Assembly (NCBI RefSeq): GCF_020535545.1
Contig: NZ_CP084752.1
Span: 1,409,501-1,473,500 of the forward strand
Direction of reading: 5' to 3'
DNA: 64,000 nt
Source of the DNA: Roseateles sp. XES5
Lineage (GTDB): Bacteria > Pseudomonadota > Alphaproteobacteria > Rhizobiales > Rhizobiaceae
Below are positions 56,218-64,000 of this stretch, one piece after another. Within the stretch, counting starts at the first letter, position 1; each line of letters begins with the position of its first letter. The notes beneath the pieces were generated by a model. It did not search any database. It had not been told where the DNA came from and saw only the letters and a program-made list of their open reading frames with translations. A program made the position numbers and the translations under genes.

Positions 56218-57099
56218 TCAATTGTAGTGCACGCGCCGCTCGATGAAGCGGAACTGGAAGATGGTGAGCACGAAGACGACGATCATCAGGATGACGGACT
56301 GGGCCGAGGAGCCGCCGAGATCGTTGCCGCGGAAGCCGTCCATGTAGACCTTGTAGACCAGCGTGATCGGGTTGTTGGCGGCCTTGTCCTTCACCATCAC
56401 GTCGATGACGCCGAAGGTGTCGAAGAGCGCATAGGTCATGTTGATGATGAGCAGGAAGAAGGCGGTGGGCGCGAGCAGCGGCAGCGTCATCGTCCAGAAG
56501 CGGCGGACGCCGGAGCGGCAGTCGATGGCGGCGGCCTCGCGCACGGCGGCCGGAATGCTCTGCAGGCCCGACAGGATGAAGATGAAGTTGTAGGGGATCT
56601 GCTTCCAGACCGAGACGGCGATCATGGCGAAGGCGGTGTCGGTGTAGTTGAGGCCGACCTTCATGTCCCAGCCGAAGAGCGCGGCGAACTTCACCAGTGG
56701 ACCGATATGCTGGTCGAAGAACATCATGCCCATGAGGCCGGCGACCGGCGGGGCGATGGCATAGACCCAGATGAGCAGCGTCTTGTAGGTGGCGCTCCCA
56801 TTCAGCACCGCATCGGCCTTCACGGCGAGCAGCATGCCGATGCCGAGCGACAGGAACGTCACGAGCGCGGTGAAGACGACGGTGAAGCGGGCGATGGCCT
56901 GATACTGCGCCGAGCCGAGCGCGTCGGTGTAGTTGGAAAGGCCGACGAAGGTCGCGCCGAAGCCGAACGGGTCTTCAAGATAGAAGGACGACTGGATCGC
57001 CTGGACCGACGGCCAGTAGAAGAAGACGAAGATGATCGCCATCTGCGGTGCGAGGAAGAGATAGGGCAGAAAGGGCGAGGAAAATTGCACGCGCTTCAT
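56218..57099 (-). CDS. ugpA: sn-glycerol-3-phosphate ABC transporter permease UgpA
   Basis: Partner permease to UgpE, 293 residues with six transmembrane helices; YLFLAPQMAIIFVFFYWPSV opens the protein and QAIQSSFYLEDPFGFGATFV is the UgpA-specific periplasmic segment. The EAA loop is IPAAVREAAAIDCRSGVRRF. It is 65 bases downstream of ugpB, in the same direction and order as in other ugp operons. Confidence 0.93.
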   Translation of the reverse strand: MKRVQFSSPFLPYLFLAPQMAIIFVFFYWPSVQAIQSSFYLEDPFGFGATFVGLSNYTDALGSAQYQAIARFTVVFTALVTFLSLGIGMLLAVKADAVLNGSATYKTLLIWVYAIAPPVAGLMGMMFFDQHIGPLVKFAALFGWDMKVGLNYTDTAFAMIAVSVWKQIPYNFIFILSGLQSIPAAVREAAAIDCRSGVRRFWTMTLPLLAPTAFFLLIINMTYALFDTFGVIDVMVKDKAANNPITLVYKVYMDGFRGNDLGGSSAQSVILMIVVFVLTIFQFRFIERRVHYN

Positions 57100-57164
57100 G
57101 GGCCACCTTCATAGCGGCGTGCCGGGAGCGCTGCCCCCGGCACGGATGGTCAGGAAGCGGCGGA

Positions 57165-58463
57165 TCAGCCGGCGGTCTTGGCGAAGCGGGCGAGCAGGTC
57201 GTTCGCTTCGGTCTCGATCGTCTTCAGGGCGTCCTCGACCGAGGTTTCCCCGGCGAAGATGCGGCCGTATTCACGCTCCATGATTTCGCGGATCTGCGGG
57301 TAGAAGCCGAGGCGGTAGCCCTTCGACCATTCACCGCCCGGCAGCATGAGCTGCTGGATGCCGACTTCGGCGGCCGGCTTTTCCGTGTAGTAGCCTTCGG
57401 ACTTCGCCAGCTCATAGGCCGCCTTGGTGATGGCGACGTAGCCGGTGGCCTGGTGGTAGAACTTCTGGATTTCCGGCGAGGTCAGGAACTGGAAGAAGTC
57501 GGCCGTGCACTTGTTTTCCGCTTCCGGCTTGCCGGACATGGCGAAGAGGGCCGCGCCGCCGATGAAGGTGTTGGTGCCGGCGCCCTTCACGCTCTGCCAG
57601 TAGGGCAGGAAGGTTGCCGAGAAGGGCTTCTGCGCGGTCTTCTGGAGGCCGCCGAACGAACCCGACGAGCCGATCCAGAAGGCGGCCTTGCCGTCCTCGA
57701 AGAGCTTCTGGTTGTCGTTCCAGCCGGCGCCGTAATAGCCGAAATAACCTTCGTCAGCCCAGGCCTTGAGCTTGGTGAACATCATGACGAGGTTCGGGTC
57801 CGTCATGTTGATCCTGGTGTCGACGACCGAGTCGTAGCCGTTGTTGTTCGTCGCGAACTGGATGTTGTGGCGCGAGAAAAAGTTTTCCGTAAACTGCCAG
57901 GTCAGCTGCGACTGGACGAGCGGCAGGTAGCCGGCTTCCTTCAGCTTCGGGGCGATCGCCTCGAACTCTTCCCAGGTCTTCGGCGCTTCGACGCCGGCCT
58001 TTTCGAGGGCTTCCGTGTTGACATACATGATCGGCGCCGAGGAGTTGAACGGCATGCCGACGAACTTGCCGTCCGGGGCGGCGTAGAAGTAGCGCACGCC
58101 TTCGATGAAGGCTTCGCGGTCGAACGTGTAGCCGGCCTGCGTGATCAGGTCTTCCGCCGGGATGACGGCGTTCGGCGCATTGATGATCGTCGCGGCGCCG
58201 GCGTCGAAGACCTGCAGGATGTTCGGCTGCTCGCCCGAGCGGAAGGCGGCGATGCCGGAGGCCAGCGCTTCCTCGTAAGTGCCCTTGGAAACCGGCGTGA
58301 TGGCGCAGGCCGACTGAGCGGCGTTGAACTTCTGGGCGACCTCGTTGATGACTTCGCCATTGCGGCCGGCCATGCCGTGCCACCAGGTGATGTTGGTGGC
58401 GGCCATCGACGTCGTGGCGGAAACGGCGAGTGCGAAACCTGCGAGGGAAAGCGGCTTGAACAT
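57165..58463 (-). CDS. ugpB: sn-glycerol-3-phosphate ABC transporter substrate-binding protein UgpB
   Basis: Periplasmic binding protein for glycerol-3-phosphate and glycerophosphodiesters, 432 residues. The signal peptide is MFKPLSLAGFALAVSATT with cleavage after SMA; the mature protein begins with ATNITWWHGMAGRNGEVINE, the conserved UgpB start. MPFNSSAPIMYVNTEAL and IGSSGSFGGL are also typical. The ATG at 58463 follows GAGGAG; the frame extends 13 codons upstream. It is the first gene of ugpBAEC-hydrolase and has a PHO-box array upstream. Confidence 0.94.
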   Translation of the reverse strand: MFKPLSLAGFALAVSATTSMAATNITWWHGMAGRNGEVINEVAQKFNAAQSACAITPVSKGTYEEALASGIAAFRSGEQPNILQVFDAGAATIINAPNAVIPAEDLITQAGYTFDREAFIEGVRYFYAAPDGKFVGMPFNSSAPIMYVNTEALEKAGVEAPKTWEEFEAIAPKLKEAGYLPLVQSQLTWQFTENFFSRHNIQFATNNNGYDSVVDTRINMTDPNLVMMFTKLKAWADEGYFGYYGAGWNDNQKLFEDGKAAFWIGSSGSFGGLQKTAQKPFSATFLPYWQSVKGAGTNTFIGGAALFAMSGKPEAENKCTADFFQFLTSPEIQKFYHQATGYVAITKAAYELAKSEGYYTEKPAAEVGIQQLMLPGGEWSKGYRLGFYPQIREIMEREYGRIFAGETSVEDALKTIETEANDLLARFAKTAG

Positions 58464-58509
58464 GGGAGCTCCTCTGCACCGGACTTGGTGTGAGGGGTGC
58501 ACTAAGGGC

Positions 58510-58553
58510 GCTGCGTGACAGGCGCGTTACGCTTTCGTGTCAGTTTCGTTACA
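58510..58553 (-). promoter_or_regulatory. PHO-box array (PhoB sites) upstream of ugpB
   Basis: On the minus strand four direct repeats each 11 bases apart: TGTAACGAAAC, TGACACGAAAG, CGTAACGCGCC, TGTCACGCAGC (58553 down to 58510). Each carries the (C)TGTMAC-like half-site of PhoB with 4 bases between, as in tandem PHO boxes. The array ends 46 bases before the ugpB start. Together with ugp gene content this strongly suggests induction by phosphate starvation. Confidence 0.75.
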
Positions 58554-58565
58554 TTTTCCTTTTGT

Positions 58566-58940
58566 TCAAAACGCATCCACGAAGTGCCGGGGAAGCCGCC
58601 AGGGCAAGACTGCGACGATATCGTAGCGCAGGGACAGGCGATGGGCGTCCGGCTGGCGGGAGAGCCAGACGGCACTGGCCGCATGGATGCGCTGCTGGGC
58701 GGCGCCCGTAACGGCGAAGACGGCGCTGTCGACATCGCGGCGCGCCTTCACCTCGACGCAGACGACGAGATCACCGCGCCGGGCGATGATGTCGATCTCG
58801 CCCAGTTTCGTCCGATACCGGATGGCGCGGATGCGATAGCCCTTGGCAAGCAGGTAGAGCGCGGCGAGATATTCGGAGACATGCCCCCGGCGAAAGGCCT
58901 TGAGCCTATGCGGATCCGCCGGCCTATCCCGCATCGGCAT
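58566..58940 (-). CDS. YraN family (UPF0102) endonuclease-like protein
   Basis: A 124-residue protein of the UPF0102/YraN family with a PD-(D/E)xK nuclease-type core: [19 protein letters not shown], then [20 protein letters not shown] and KAR, giving the Glu...Asp...Glu-x-Lys set. Cellular role is poorly defined; in proteobacteria it sits near rsmI as here. Its first 17 bases overlap the rsmI 3' end in another frame, and a second in-frame ATG lies 6 bases in. The ugpB PHO-box array begins 13 bases after its stop. Confidence 0.88.
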   Translation of the reverse strand: MPMRDRPADPHRLKAFRRGHVSEYLAALYLLAKGYRIRAIRYRTKLGEIDIIARRGDLVVCVEVKARRDVDSAVFAVTGAAQQRIHAASAVWLSRQPDAHRLSLRYDIVAVLPWRLPRHFVDAF

Positions 58941-59850
58941 CCTTCAGGTCGAGCAGGCGCTGGTAGAGGTCCTTGCGCGGCAGGCCGGTCTGGCGTGCCG
59001 CCTCGGTCGCCGCCTTGCCGGTGGACATGTCCCTTGCGAGCGCCGTCAGCAGCCGGTCGACATCCTCCGCCTCGGGGGCGGCCGCCTCGCCCGGCGGGCC
59101 GACGACGAAGACGATCTCGCCCTTGACGGCAGCGCCGTCGCCATAATGCGCGGCAAGCTCGCCGAGCGTGCCGCGGCGGAATTCCTCGAAGGTCTTCGTC
59201 AGTTCGCGGCAGACACAGGCCGCCCGCGCCTCGCCGAGAACATCGGCGGCGGCCTCGACCGTCGCGGCGATGCGATGCGGCGATTCGAAGAAGAGGAGCG
59301 TTGCCGGAACGCTGGCGAGTTCCGCAAGGCGGTCGCGGCGGGCCTTGTCCTTGGACGGCAGGAAGCCAGCGAAGAAGAAGGCATCGTTCGGCAGGCCCGA
59401 GCCGACAAGGGCGGCAAGCGGCGCGGAGGCGCCGGGGATCGGCACGACCCGGTGGCCGGCGGCGATGGCAAGCAGCGCAAGGCGATAACCGGGATCGGAG
59501 ACGAGCGGCGTGCCGGCGTCCGAGACGAGCGCGACGGACTTTCCGGCCTCCAGCGCCGCGATGAGGCGCGGGCCGGCTTCGTCCGCATTGTGCTCGTGAT
59601 AGGCGTAGGGCCGGTTCACGATGCCGTAGCGGTCGAGCAGAACGCGGGTGACGCGCGTGTCCTCGCAGGCGAGCACATCCGCACCGGCCAGGGTTTCGAG
59701 CGCGCGCAGCGTGATGTCGGAGAGATTGCCGATGGGCGTTGCGACGAGATAGAGCGCCGGCGCCAGCGGCCGGGCGGGGATGACGGCATTGTGCAGGCGG
59801 AAGCTTTTCGCGCTTTCCCCTGCTCCGCCCGCTGCACCCTCGTCCCGCAT
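58924..59850 (-). CDS. rsmI: 16S rRNA (cytidine(1402)-2'-O)-methyltransferase RsmI
   Basis: Tetrapyrrole-methylase-fold enzyme that methylates C1402 of 16S rRNA in the decoding centre. The product is 308 residues. [53 protein letters not shown] and [17 protein letters not shown] are the RsmI motifs. The ATG at 59850 ([11 protein letters not shown]) follows AAAGGACAGG; an upstream start adds 13 residues. It overlaps yraN and is divergent from dnaN. Confidence 0.95.
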   Translation of the reverse strand: MRDEGAAGGAGESAKSFRLHNAVIPARPLAPALYLVATPIGNLSDITLRALETLAGADVLACEDTRVTRVLLDRYGIVNRPYAYHEHNADEAGPRLIAALEAGKSVALVSDAGTPLVSDPGYRLALLAIAAGHRVVPIPGASAPLAALVGSGLPNDAFFFAGFLPSKDKARRDRLAELASVPATLLFFESPHRIAATVEAAADVLGEARAACVCRELTKTFEEFRRGTLGELAAHYGDGAAVKGEIVFVVGPPGEAAAPEAEDVDRLLTALARDMSTGKAATEAARQTGLPRKDLYQRLLDLKDADAG

Positions 59851-59930
59851 CGCCTGTCCTTTCCAGCCGTGAATGGCTGCACTTTTCACCCCTTATGGGC
59901 GAGCCTTTATGCCCCCGCAAGGTCCGGCGG

Positions 59931-59959
59931 TTGACTATCGTGCATGCCGCGCCGTTAGC
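59931..59959 (+). promoter_or_regulatory. Candidate promoter for dnaN
   Basis: TTGACT (59931-59936), 17-base spacer, GTTAGC (59954-59959); an 18-base spacing gives TTAGCA instead. It lies in the 231-base divergent gap between rsmI and dnaN, about 120 bases before the start codon. Confidence 0.35.
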
Positions 59960-60081
59960 ACTTGCAATCCTGCTTGAACTTCTGCCATTTTGCCCGTCCA
60001 CATCTTCCGGCGCCTGCCGGACCTTCAAGGCAATGCCGCGCCGGCTTCCGGCGTGCTAGCGGTCGAAAGCGGTACAGTTCC

Positions 60082-61200
60082 ATGCGCATTACTCTCGAGC
60101 GGTCCAATCTTCTGAAGTCGCTGAACCACGTTCACCGCGTGGTCGAACGGCGCAACACGATTCCGATCCTCTCGAACGTGCTGCTGCGTTCGGACGGCGC
60201 GAGCCTCGACATGAAGGCGACCGACCTCGACCTCGAGATCACCGAGGCGACGCCGGCGCAGGTCGAGCAGGCCGGCGCGACCACCGTTCCGGCCCACCTT
60301 CTCTATGACATCGTGCGCAAGCTTTCCGACGGTTCGGAAGTGCTGCTGGCAACGAGCGCCGATGGCGCATCGATGACGGTCGCCTCGGGCCGCTCGAAAT
60401 TCTCGCTGCAATGCCTGCCGCAGTCCGACTTCCCGGATCTGACCGCCGGCAGCTTCTCGCACACGTTCCGCCTCAAGGCGACGGATCTCAAGATGCTGAT
60501 CGATCGCACCCAGTTCGCGATCTCGACGGAAGAGACCCGCTACTATCTCAACGGCATCTTCATCCACACGATCGAGAGCAAGGGCGAATTGAAGCTGCGC
60601 GCCGTCGCGACCGACGGCCACCGCCTCGCCCGTGCCGACGTGGAGGCCCCCTCGGGCTCCGAGGGCATGCCGGGCATCATCATCCCGCGCAAGACGGTCG
60701 GCGAGTTGCAGAAGCTGGTCGACAATCCCGACCTCACCGTCACCGTGGAAGTGTCGGACGCCAAGATCCGCTTCACCATCGGCTCCATCGTTTTGACCTC
60801 CAAGTTGATCGACGGCACCTTCCCGGACTACCAGCGCGTGATCCCGACCAACAACGACAAGGAACTGAAGATCGATTGCCAGTCCTTCGCGCAGGCCGTC
60901 GACCGCGTTTCCACCATTTCCTCCGAACGCGGCCGCGCCGTGAAGCTGGCGCTGACCGACGGCCAGCTGACGCTGACCGTCAACAACCCGGATTCGGGCA
61001 GCGCGACGGAAGAGCTGGCGGTCGGCTACGACAACGACCCGCTCGAGATCGGCTTCAACGCGAAGTACCTGCTCGACATCACCGCGCAGCTTTCCGGTTC
61101 GGAAGCCGTCTTCATGCTGGCCGATCCGGGCTCGCCGACGCTGGTGCGCGATCTTGCCGGCGACGACGCGCTCTACGTTCTGATGCCGATGCGCGTCTAG
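60082..61200 (+). CDS. dnaN: DNA polymerase III subunit beta (sliding clamp)
   Basis: Ring-shaped processivity clamp of the replicative polymerase. The product is 372 residues in three repeated domains. MRITLERSNLLKSLNHVHRV, RRNTIPILSNVLLRSDG, MKATDLDLEITEATPA and the C-terminal VLMPMRV are typical; the hydrophobic partner-binding cleft residues lie in the last two domains. The ATG at 60082 is preferred to the longer upstream frame. It is alone here rather than next to dnaA (30 kb away) and is followed by a strong terminator. Confidence 0.96.
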   Translation: MRITLERSNLLKSLNHVHRVVERRNTIPILSNVLLRSDGASLDMKATDLDLEITEATPAQVEQAGATTVPAHLLYDIVRKLSDGSEVLLATSADGASMTVASGRSKFSLQCLPQSDFPDLTAGSFSHTFRLKATDLKMLIDRTQFAISTEETRYYLNGIFIHTIESKGELKLRAVATDGHRLARADVEAPSGSEGMPGIIIPRKTVGELQKLVDNPDLTVTVEVSDAKIRFTIGSIVLTSKLIDGTFPDYQRVIPTNNDKELKIDCQSFAQAVDRVSTISSERGRAVKLALTDGQLTLTVNNPDSGSATEELAVGYDNDPLEIGFNAKYLLDITAQLSGSEAVFMLADPGSPTLVRDLAGDDALYVLMPMRV

Positions 61201-61230
61201 GCGGGTCTGCGCGTCCCGCAAAACGTTCTG

Positions 61231-61259
61231 GAACCCGCCGGTCACCGGCGGGTTCTTTT
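61231..61259 (+). terminator. Rho-independent terminator after dnaN
   Basis: An 11-bp perfect inverted repeat (61231-61241 with 61245-61255, TCA loop) followed by TTTTG, 30 bases beyond the dnaN stop. Confidence 0.8.
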
Positions 61260-61414
61260 GTAAGCAGCGGAGCCGCTCCGGGGAAAACCTGCGGGCGACG
61301 GCGCAATCAGACTTGTTTTTGACGCAAACCGCGTCACATATTCGCAAGGGCCGAAGGACGCGTCGGGCATGAGACCCGCCGCCGGCCGGAAATGCGACCA
61401 TGAAGGGGGATGGC

Positions 61415-62017
61415 ATGACGCTGCGTGTGAAGGTGAAGGAACGGCTGGGCAAGAAGTTCGACGACGAAATCCGCTTCTTCAAGGGCTGGATGAGCAACAC
61501 GCGGGCCGTCGGCTCGATCATCCCCACCTCCTCGATCACCGCGCGCCGCATGGCGAGCGTCGTCAATCCCGCCTCGGGCCTGCCGGTCCTCGAACTCGGC
61601 CCGGGAACCGGGGTCATCACCAAGGCGATCCTGGAAACCGGCCTTGCCCCGGAAAAGCTGACCTCGGTGGAATTCTCGACGGATTTCTACAATCATCTCG
61701 TCGCCCGCTTCGACGGCGTCAACTTCATCAATGGCGATGCCTTCAATCTCGACAAGACGCTCGGGGAGCTTCGCGATGCGACCTTCGACAGCGTCGTCTC
61801 CGCGGTGCCGCTGCTGAACTTCCCCATGCACCAGCGCGTCTCGCTGATCGAGGACCTGCTTTCCCGCATCCCCGTCGGCCGGCCCATCGTGCAGATTTCC
61901 TACGGCCCGCTGTCGCCGGTCGTCGCCATGCCCGACCGCTATCAGATCACCCATCTCGACTTCGTCGTGCGCAACATTCCGCCGGCGCAGCTGTGGACCT
62001 ATCGCCGCACGCACTGA
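61415..62017 (+). CDS. pmtA: phosphatidylethanolamine N-methyltransferase PmtA (phospholipid N-methyltransferase)
   Basis: AdoMet-dependent enzyme converting phosphatidylethanolamine to phosphatidylcholine by three methylations. The product is 200 residues, the size of the Sinorhizobium-type PmtA. The N-terminal amphipathic part (FDDEIRFFKGWMSNTRAVGS) binds membrane; IIPTSSITARRMASVVN and the AdoMet loop VLELGPGTGVITKAILETG follow, with SAVPLLNFP later. I took the ATG at 61415 (MTLRVKVKERL), preceded by AAGGGGG; one 15 bases upstream is in frame. The phosphatase-like gene follows after 9 bases. Confidence 0.88.
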   Translation: MTLRVKVKERLGKKFDDEIRFFKGWMSNTRAVGSIIPTSSITARRMASVVNPASGLPVLELGPGTGVITKAILETGLAPEKLTSVEFSTDFYNHLVARFDGVNFINGDAFNLDKTLGELRDATFDSVVSAVPLLNFPMHQRVSLIEDLLSRIPVGRPIVQISYGPLSPVVAMPDRYQITHLDFVVRNIPPAQLWTYRRTH

Positions 62018-62026
62018 GCGGCGACG

Positions 62027-62608
62027 ATGTTCGCGCTCTACATCACCCATCCTGAAGTGCTGATCGACCCGGCGGTGCCGGTGCCGGACTGGGGCCTTTC
62101 CGGTCGGGGACGCGACCGCGCGACCCTGGCCGCATCCTCCGGCTGGGCACGGCAGATCGGCCGGTTCGTCGCCAGCACGGAGCGCAAGGCCATCGAGACG
62201 GCGGAGATCCTTTCCACCGGGCGCTTTCCCGTCGAGACCGATCACGCCATGGGCGAGAACGACCGATCCGCCACCGGCTTTCTGCCGCCGGACGCCTTCG
62301 AGGCGGCCGCGGACCAATTCTTCGCCCATCCGCACGACAGTTTCCAGGGCTGGGAGCGGGCGGTGGACGCGCAGGCCCGCATCGTGGCCGCCGTGGAACG
62401 GGTGCTGGCGACGCACGATCCGGCGACACCCATCGCCTTTGTCGGCCATGGCGGCGTCGGAACGCTGCTGAAATGCCACCTCAAGCGCACGCCCATCCGC
62501 CGCGACGGCGACCAGCCGCCGGGCGGCGGCAATCTTTTCGCTTTCCGTCTTGCGGACAACAGCGTGTCATGCGACTGGACGGCAATGGAATCTTGGAAAG
62601 GGTTTTGA
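62027..62608 (+). CDS. histidine phosphatase family protein (divergent RHG motif)
   Basis: A 193-residue phosphoglycerate-mutase-fold protein. The fold markers are [26 protein letters not shown] and the C-terminal [13 protein letters not shown] with the second catalytic His. The N-terminal catalytic motif is unusual: LYITHPEV instead of LxRHGE, so the phosphate-binding Arg is Thr and Gly is Pro although His remains. It lies 9 bases after pmtA and 2 bases before pyrF, suggesting one transcript. Catalytic competence is uncertain. Confidence 0.78.
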   Translation: MFALYITHPEVLIDPAVPVPDWGLSGRGRDRATLAASSGWARQIGRFVASTERKAIETAEILSTGRFPVETDHAMGENDRSATGFLPPDAFEAAADQFFAHPHDSFQGWERAVDAQARIVAAVERVLATHDPATPIAFVGHGGVGTLLKCHLKRTPIRRDGDQPPGGGNLFAFRLADNSVSCDWTAMESWKGF

Positions 62609-62610
62609 CC

Positions 62611-63309
62611 ATGTCCGCGCGCGACCACCTGATCGTTGGCCTCGATGTTCCAACCATCGCGGAGGCGGAAAAGGTGGTCCGGACGCTGGGCAGCACCGCC
62701 CTTTTCTACAAGATCGGCTACCAGCTGGTCTTTGCCGGCGGCCTGGAATTTGCCCGCGACCTTGCCAAGGACGGCAAGAAGGTCTTCCTCGACATGAAGC
62801 TGCTCGACATCGACAACACGGTGGCCAAGGGCGTCGAGAACATCGTCAAGATGGGCATGTCCATGCTGACCCTGCACGCCTATCCGAAGGCGATGGCCGC
62901 CGCCGTCTCTGCCGCCAGAGGCTCGGATCTCTGCCTCCTCGGCGTCACGGTGCTGACGTCCATGGATGCCAAGGACGTCATCGACGCCGGCTATGAATAC
63001 GATCCGCATACGCTCGTGCTGCGCCGCGCCGAGCAGGCGCGCATCGCCGGCATGGGCGGCGTCGTCTGTTCCGCCGAAGAGGCCAGCGCCGTGCGCAAGA
63101 TCCTCGGCCCCGACATGGCCATCGTCACGCCGGGCATTCGCCCGGCCGGCGCTGAACTCGGAGACCAGAAGCGCGTGATGACGCCCGCCGACGCGCTGAA
63201 GGCCGGCTCCAGCCATCTCGTCGTCGCCCGCCCCATCGTCAAGGCCGCCGATCCGCTCGCCGCCACGAAGGCGATCCTCGCCGAGATGGACGGCGCGCTC
63301 GCAGCATAA
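62611..63309 (+). CDS. pyrF: orotidine-5'-phosphate decarboxylase
   Basis: Last step of UMP synthesis. The product is 232 residues, a TIM barrel. The catalytic tetrad is in [18 protein letters not shown] (Asp-x-Lys-x-x-x-Asp); [16 protein letters not shown] opens the barrel and [20 protein letters not shown] carries the phosphate-binding loop. The ATG at 62611 follows GAAAGGG, whereas the open frame runs into the phosphatase-like gene. A DUF1330 gene follows after 16 bases. Confidence 0.96.
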   Translation: MSARDHLIVGLDVPTIAEAEKVVRTLGSTALFYKIGYQLVFAGGLEFARDLAKDGKKVFLDMKLLDIDNTVAKGVENIVKMGMSMLTLHAYPKAMAAAVSAARGSDLCLLGVTVLTSMDAKDVIDAGYEYDPHTLVLRRAEQARIAGMGGVVCSAEEASAVRKILGPDMAIVTPGIRPAGAELGDQKRVMTPADALKAGSSHLVVARPIVKAADPLAATKAILAEMDGALAA

Positions 63310-63325
63310 CAAGAGGGAGACAGAC

Positions 63326-63613
63326 ATGCCCAAGGGCTACTGGATTGCACAGGTCGACGTGCGCGACCCCGAACGCTACAAGGACTATGTCGCCGCCGCC
63401 AAGCCGGCCTTCGAGAAATACGGCGCGAACTTCGTCGCCCGCGGCGGCGCCTATGCGCAGCTTGAAGGCCGCGTGCGCGCCCGCAACGTCATCATCGAAT
63501 TCCCCTCGCTGCAGGCCGCCGTCGACTGTTACAATTCGCCGGAATACCAGATCGCCGCCGCCATCCGCCAGGAAGTGGCGGATGCGGAAATGGTGGTCGT
63601 CGAAGGCCTCTGA
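63326..63613 (+). CDS. DUF1330 domain-containing protein
   Basis: A 95-residue protein of the DUF1330 family (ferredoxin-like dimeric alpha-beta barrel). MPKGYWIAQVDVRDPERYKD at the start and VIIEFPSLQAAVDCYNSPEY, with the YNSPEYQ motif, are typical. Function unknown. AGAGGGAG precedes the ATG. It is downstream of pyrF with a 16-base gap. Confidence 0.88.
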   Translation: MPKGYWIAQVDVRDPERYKDYVAAAKPAFEKYGANFVARGGAYAQLEGRVRARNVIIEFPSLQAAVDCYNSPEYQIAAAIRQEVADAEMVVVEGL

Positions 63614-63732
63614 GGCGACACGACCGGACGCCCGCAGAACCGGACGAAGAGACGCTTCGCCGCGCTTCACCTTGCCGGTTCTTTGGGCTATGTAGGCCTC
63701 ACCTACCTATCCTATTCTTCAGGAGCAGCCTC

Positions 63733-64000
63733 ATGACCTTGTCCAACCTTCCGCCGCTCGTCACCGTCTTCGGCGGCTCGGGCTTCGTCGGACGTCATGT
63801 GGTGCGCGCGCTGGCGCGCCGCGGCTACCGCATCCGCGTCGCCGTCCGCCGCCCCGACCTTGCCGGCTTCCTGCAGCCGATCGGCGGCGTCGGCCAGATC
63901 TCCTTCGTCCAGGCGAACCTGCGCTACCGCCAGTCGGTCGACCGCGCCGTCGAGGGCTCCGACCACGTGATCAACTGCGTCGGCGTGCTCTTCGAGACCG
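63733..64000 (+). CDS. complex I NDUFA9-like NAD-binding (SDR-fold) protein, partial
   Basis: Only the first 89 residues are in the window. LVTVFGGSGFVGRHVVRALA is the Rossmann GxxGxxG nucleotide loop, followed by RGYRIRVAVRRPDLAGFLQP and DHVINCVGVLFET. In alphaproteobacteria proteins with this start are annotated as NDUFA9-like complex I accessory or NAD-dependent epimerase family members. The ATG at 63733 follows AGGAG. The 3' part lies outside, so the subfamily call is provisional. Confidence 0.75.
   Translation, partial: MTLSNLPPLVTVFGGSGFVGRHVVRALARRGYRIRVAVRRPDLAGFLQPIGGVGQISFVQANLRYRQSVDRAVEGSDHVINCVGVLFET

Overview
The window looks like a chromosomal segment of an alphaproteobacterium in the Rhizobiaceae (Rhizobium/Ensifer/Shinella type). 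The basis is its high G+C, dense gene packing, rhizobial gene content (OlsB, PmtA, the malic enzyme with a phosphotransacetylase-like tail) and gene order. The run glnD-mutS-malic enzyme-olsB, the block lptC-lptA-lptB-rpoN-hpf-ptsN and the split dnaA/dnaN arrangement match what I remember of Sinorhizobium and Rhizobium chromosomes. That comparison is from memory, not from a search. I see no rRNA, tRNA, CRISPR array, transposase or prophage.

Layout. 1-7.6 kb: the 5' half of glnD (cut by the window edge), mutS, NADP-malic enzyme and ornithine-lipid gene olsB. 7.7-12.5 kb: a leftward chain of two RNA methyltransferase genes and lspA joined by 4-base ATGA overlaps, followed by a hybrid histidine kinase. 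12.6-20.1 kb: a CoxG-like gene, sppA-ihfB-lapA (leftward), then the lipopolysaccharide transport genes lptC/A/B, rpoN, hpf and ptsN. 20.1-26.1 kb: a TauE-type permease, hrcA-grpE (leftward), and rph-VOC-rdgB-hemW (rightward). 26.1-31.6 kb: a rhizobial intergenic repeat, a DMT exporter divergent from a LysR regulator, an acetyltransferase, dnaA with a long noncoding leader, and rpsT. 31.8-39.4 kb: enoyl-CoA hydratase, mutM, ubiE-ubiB, an ion channel, a small secreted protein, coaBC and a class II glutamine amidotransferase. 39.6-50.3 kb: accessory metabolism and transport (pirin, GFA, AraC, two LysE exporters), thiD under a TPP riboswitch, prfC, dut, cysK, then a low-G+C two-gene insert at 49.2-50.3 kb. 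50.5-64 kb: comM, gshB, a phosphate-responsive-looking ugpBAEC operon with an extra hydrolase gene, yraN-rsmI, dnaN, pmtA, a phosphatase-like gene, pyrF, a DUF1330 protein and the start of an NDUFA9-like gene.

Themes. Several genes shape the envelope: LptA/B/C, OlsB (ornithine lipid), PmtA (phosphatidylcholine), LspA and SppA. Phosphate limitation may link some of them, since there is a clear four-unit PHO-box array upstream of ugpB and a weaker candidate upstream of olsB. RpoN, Hpf and PtsN form the usual nitrogen/stress cluster, and GlnD at the edge belongs to the same nitrogen regulation.

Points most worth a second look: six GANTC methylation sites within 130 bases of the dnaA leader; abrupt internal codon-usage switches in prfC, ugpC and lptB that suggest mosaic genes or a chimeric assembly; the low-G+C insert carrying two copies of an unrecognised two-cysteine domain; and an endonuclease/exonuclease/phosphatase-family gene as the last gene of the ugp operon.
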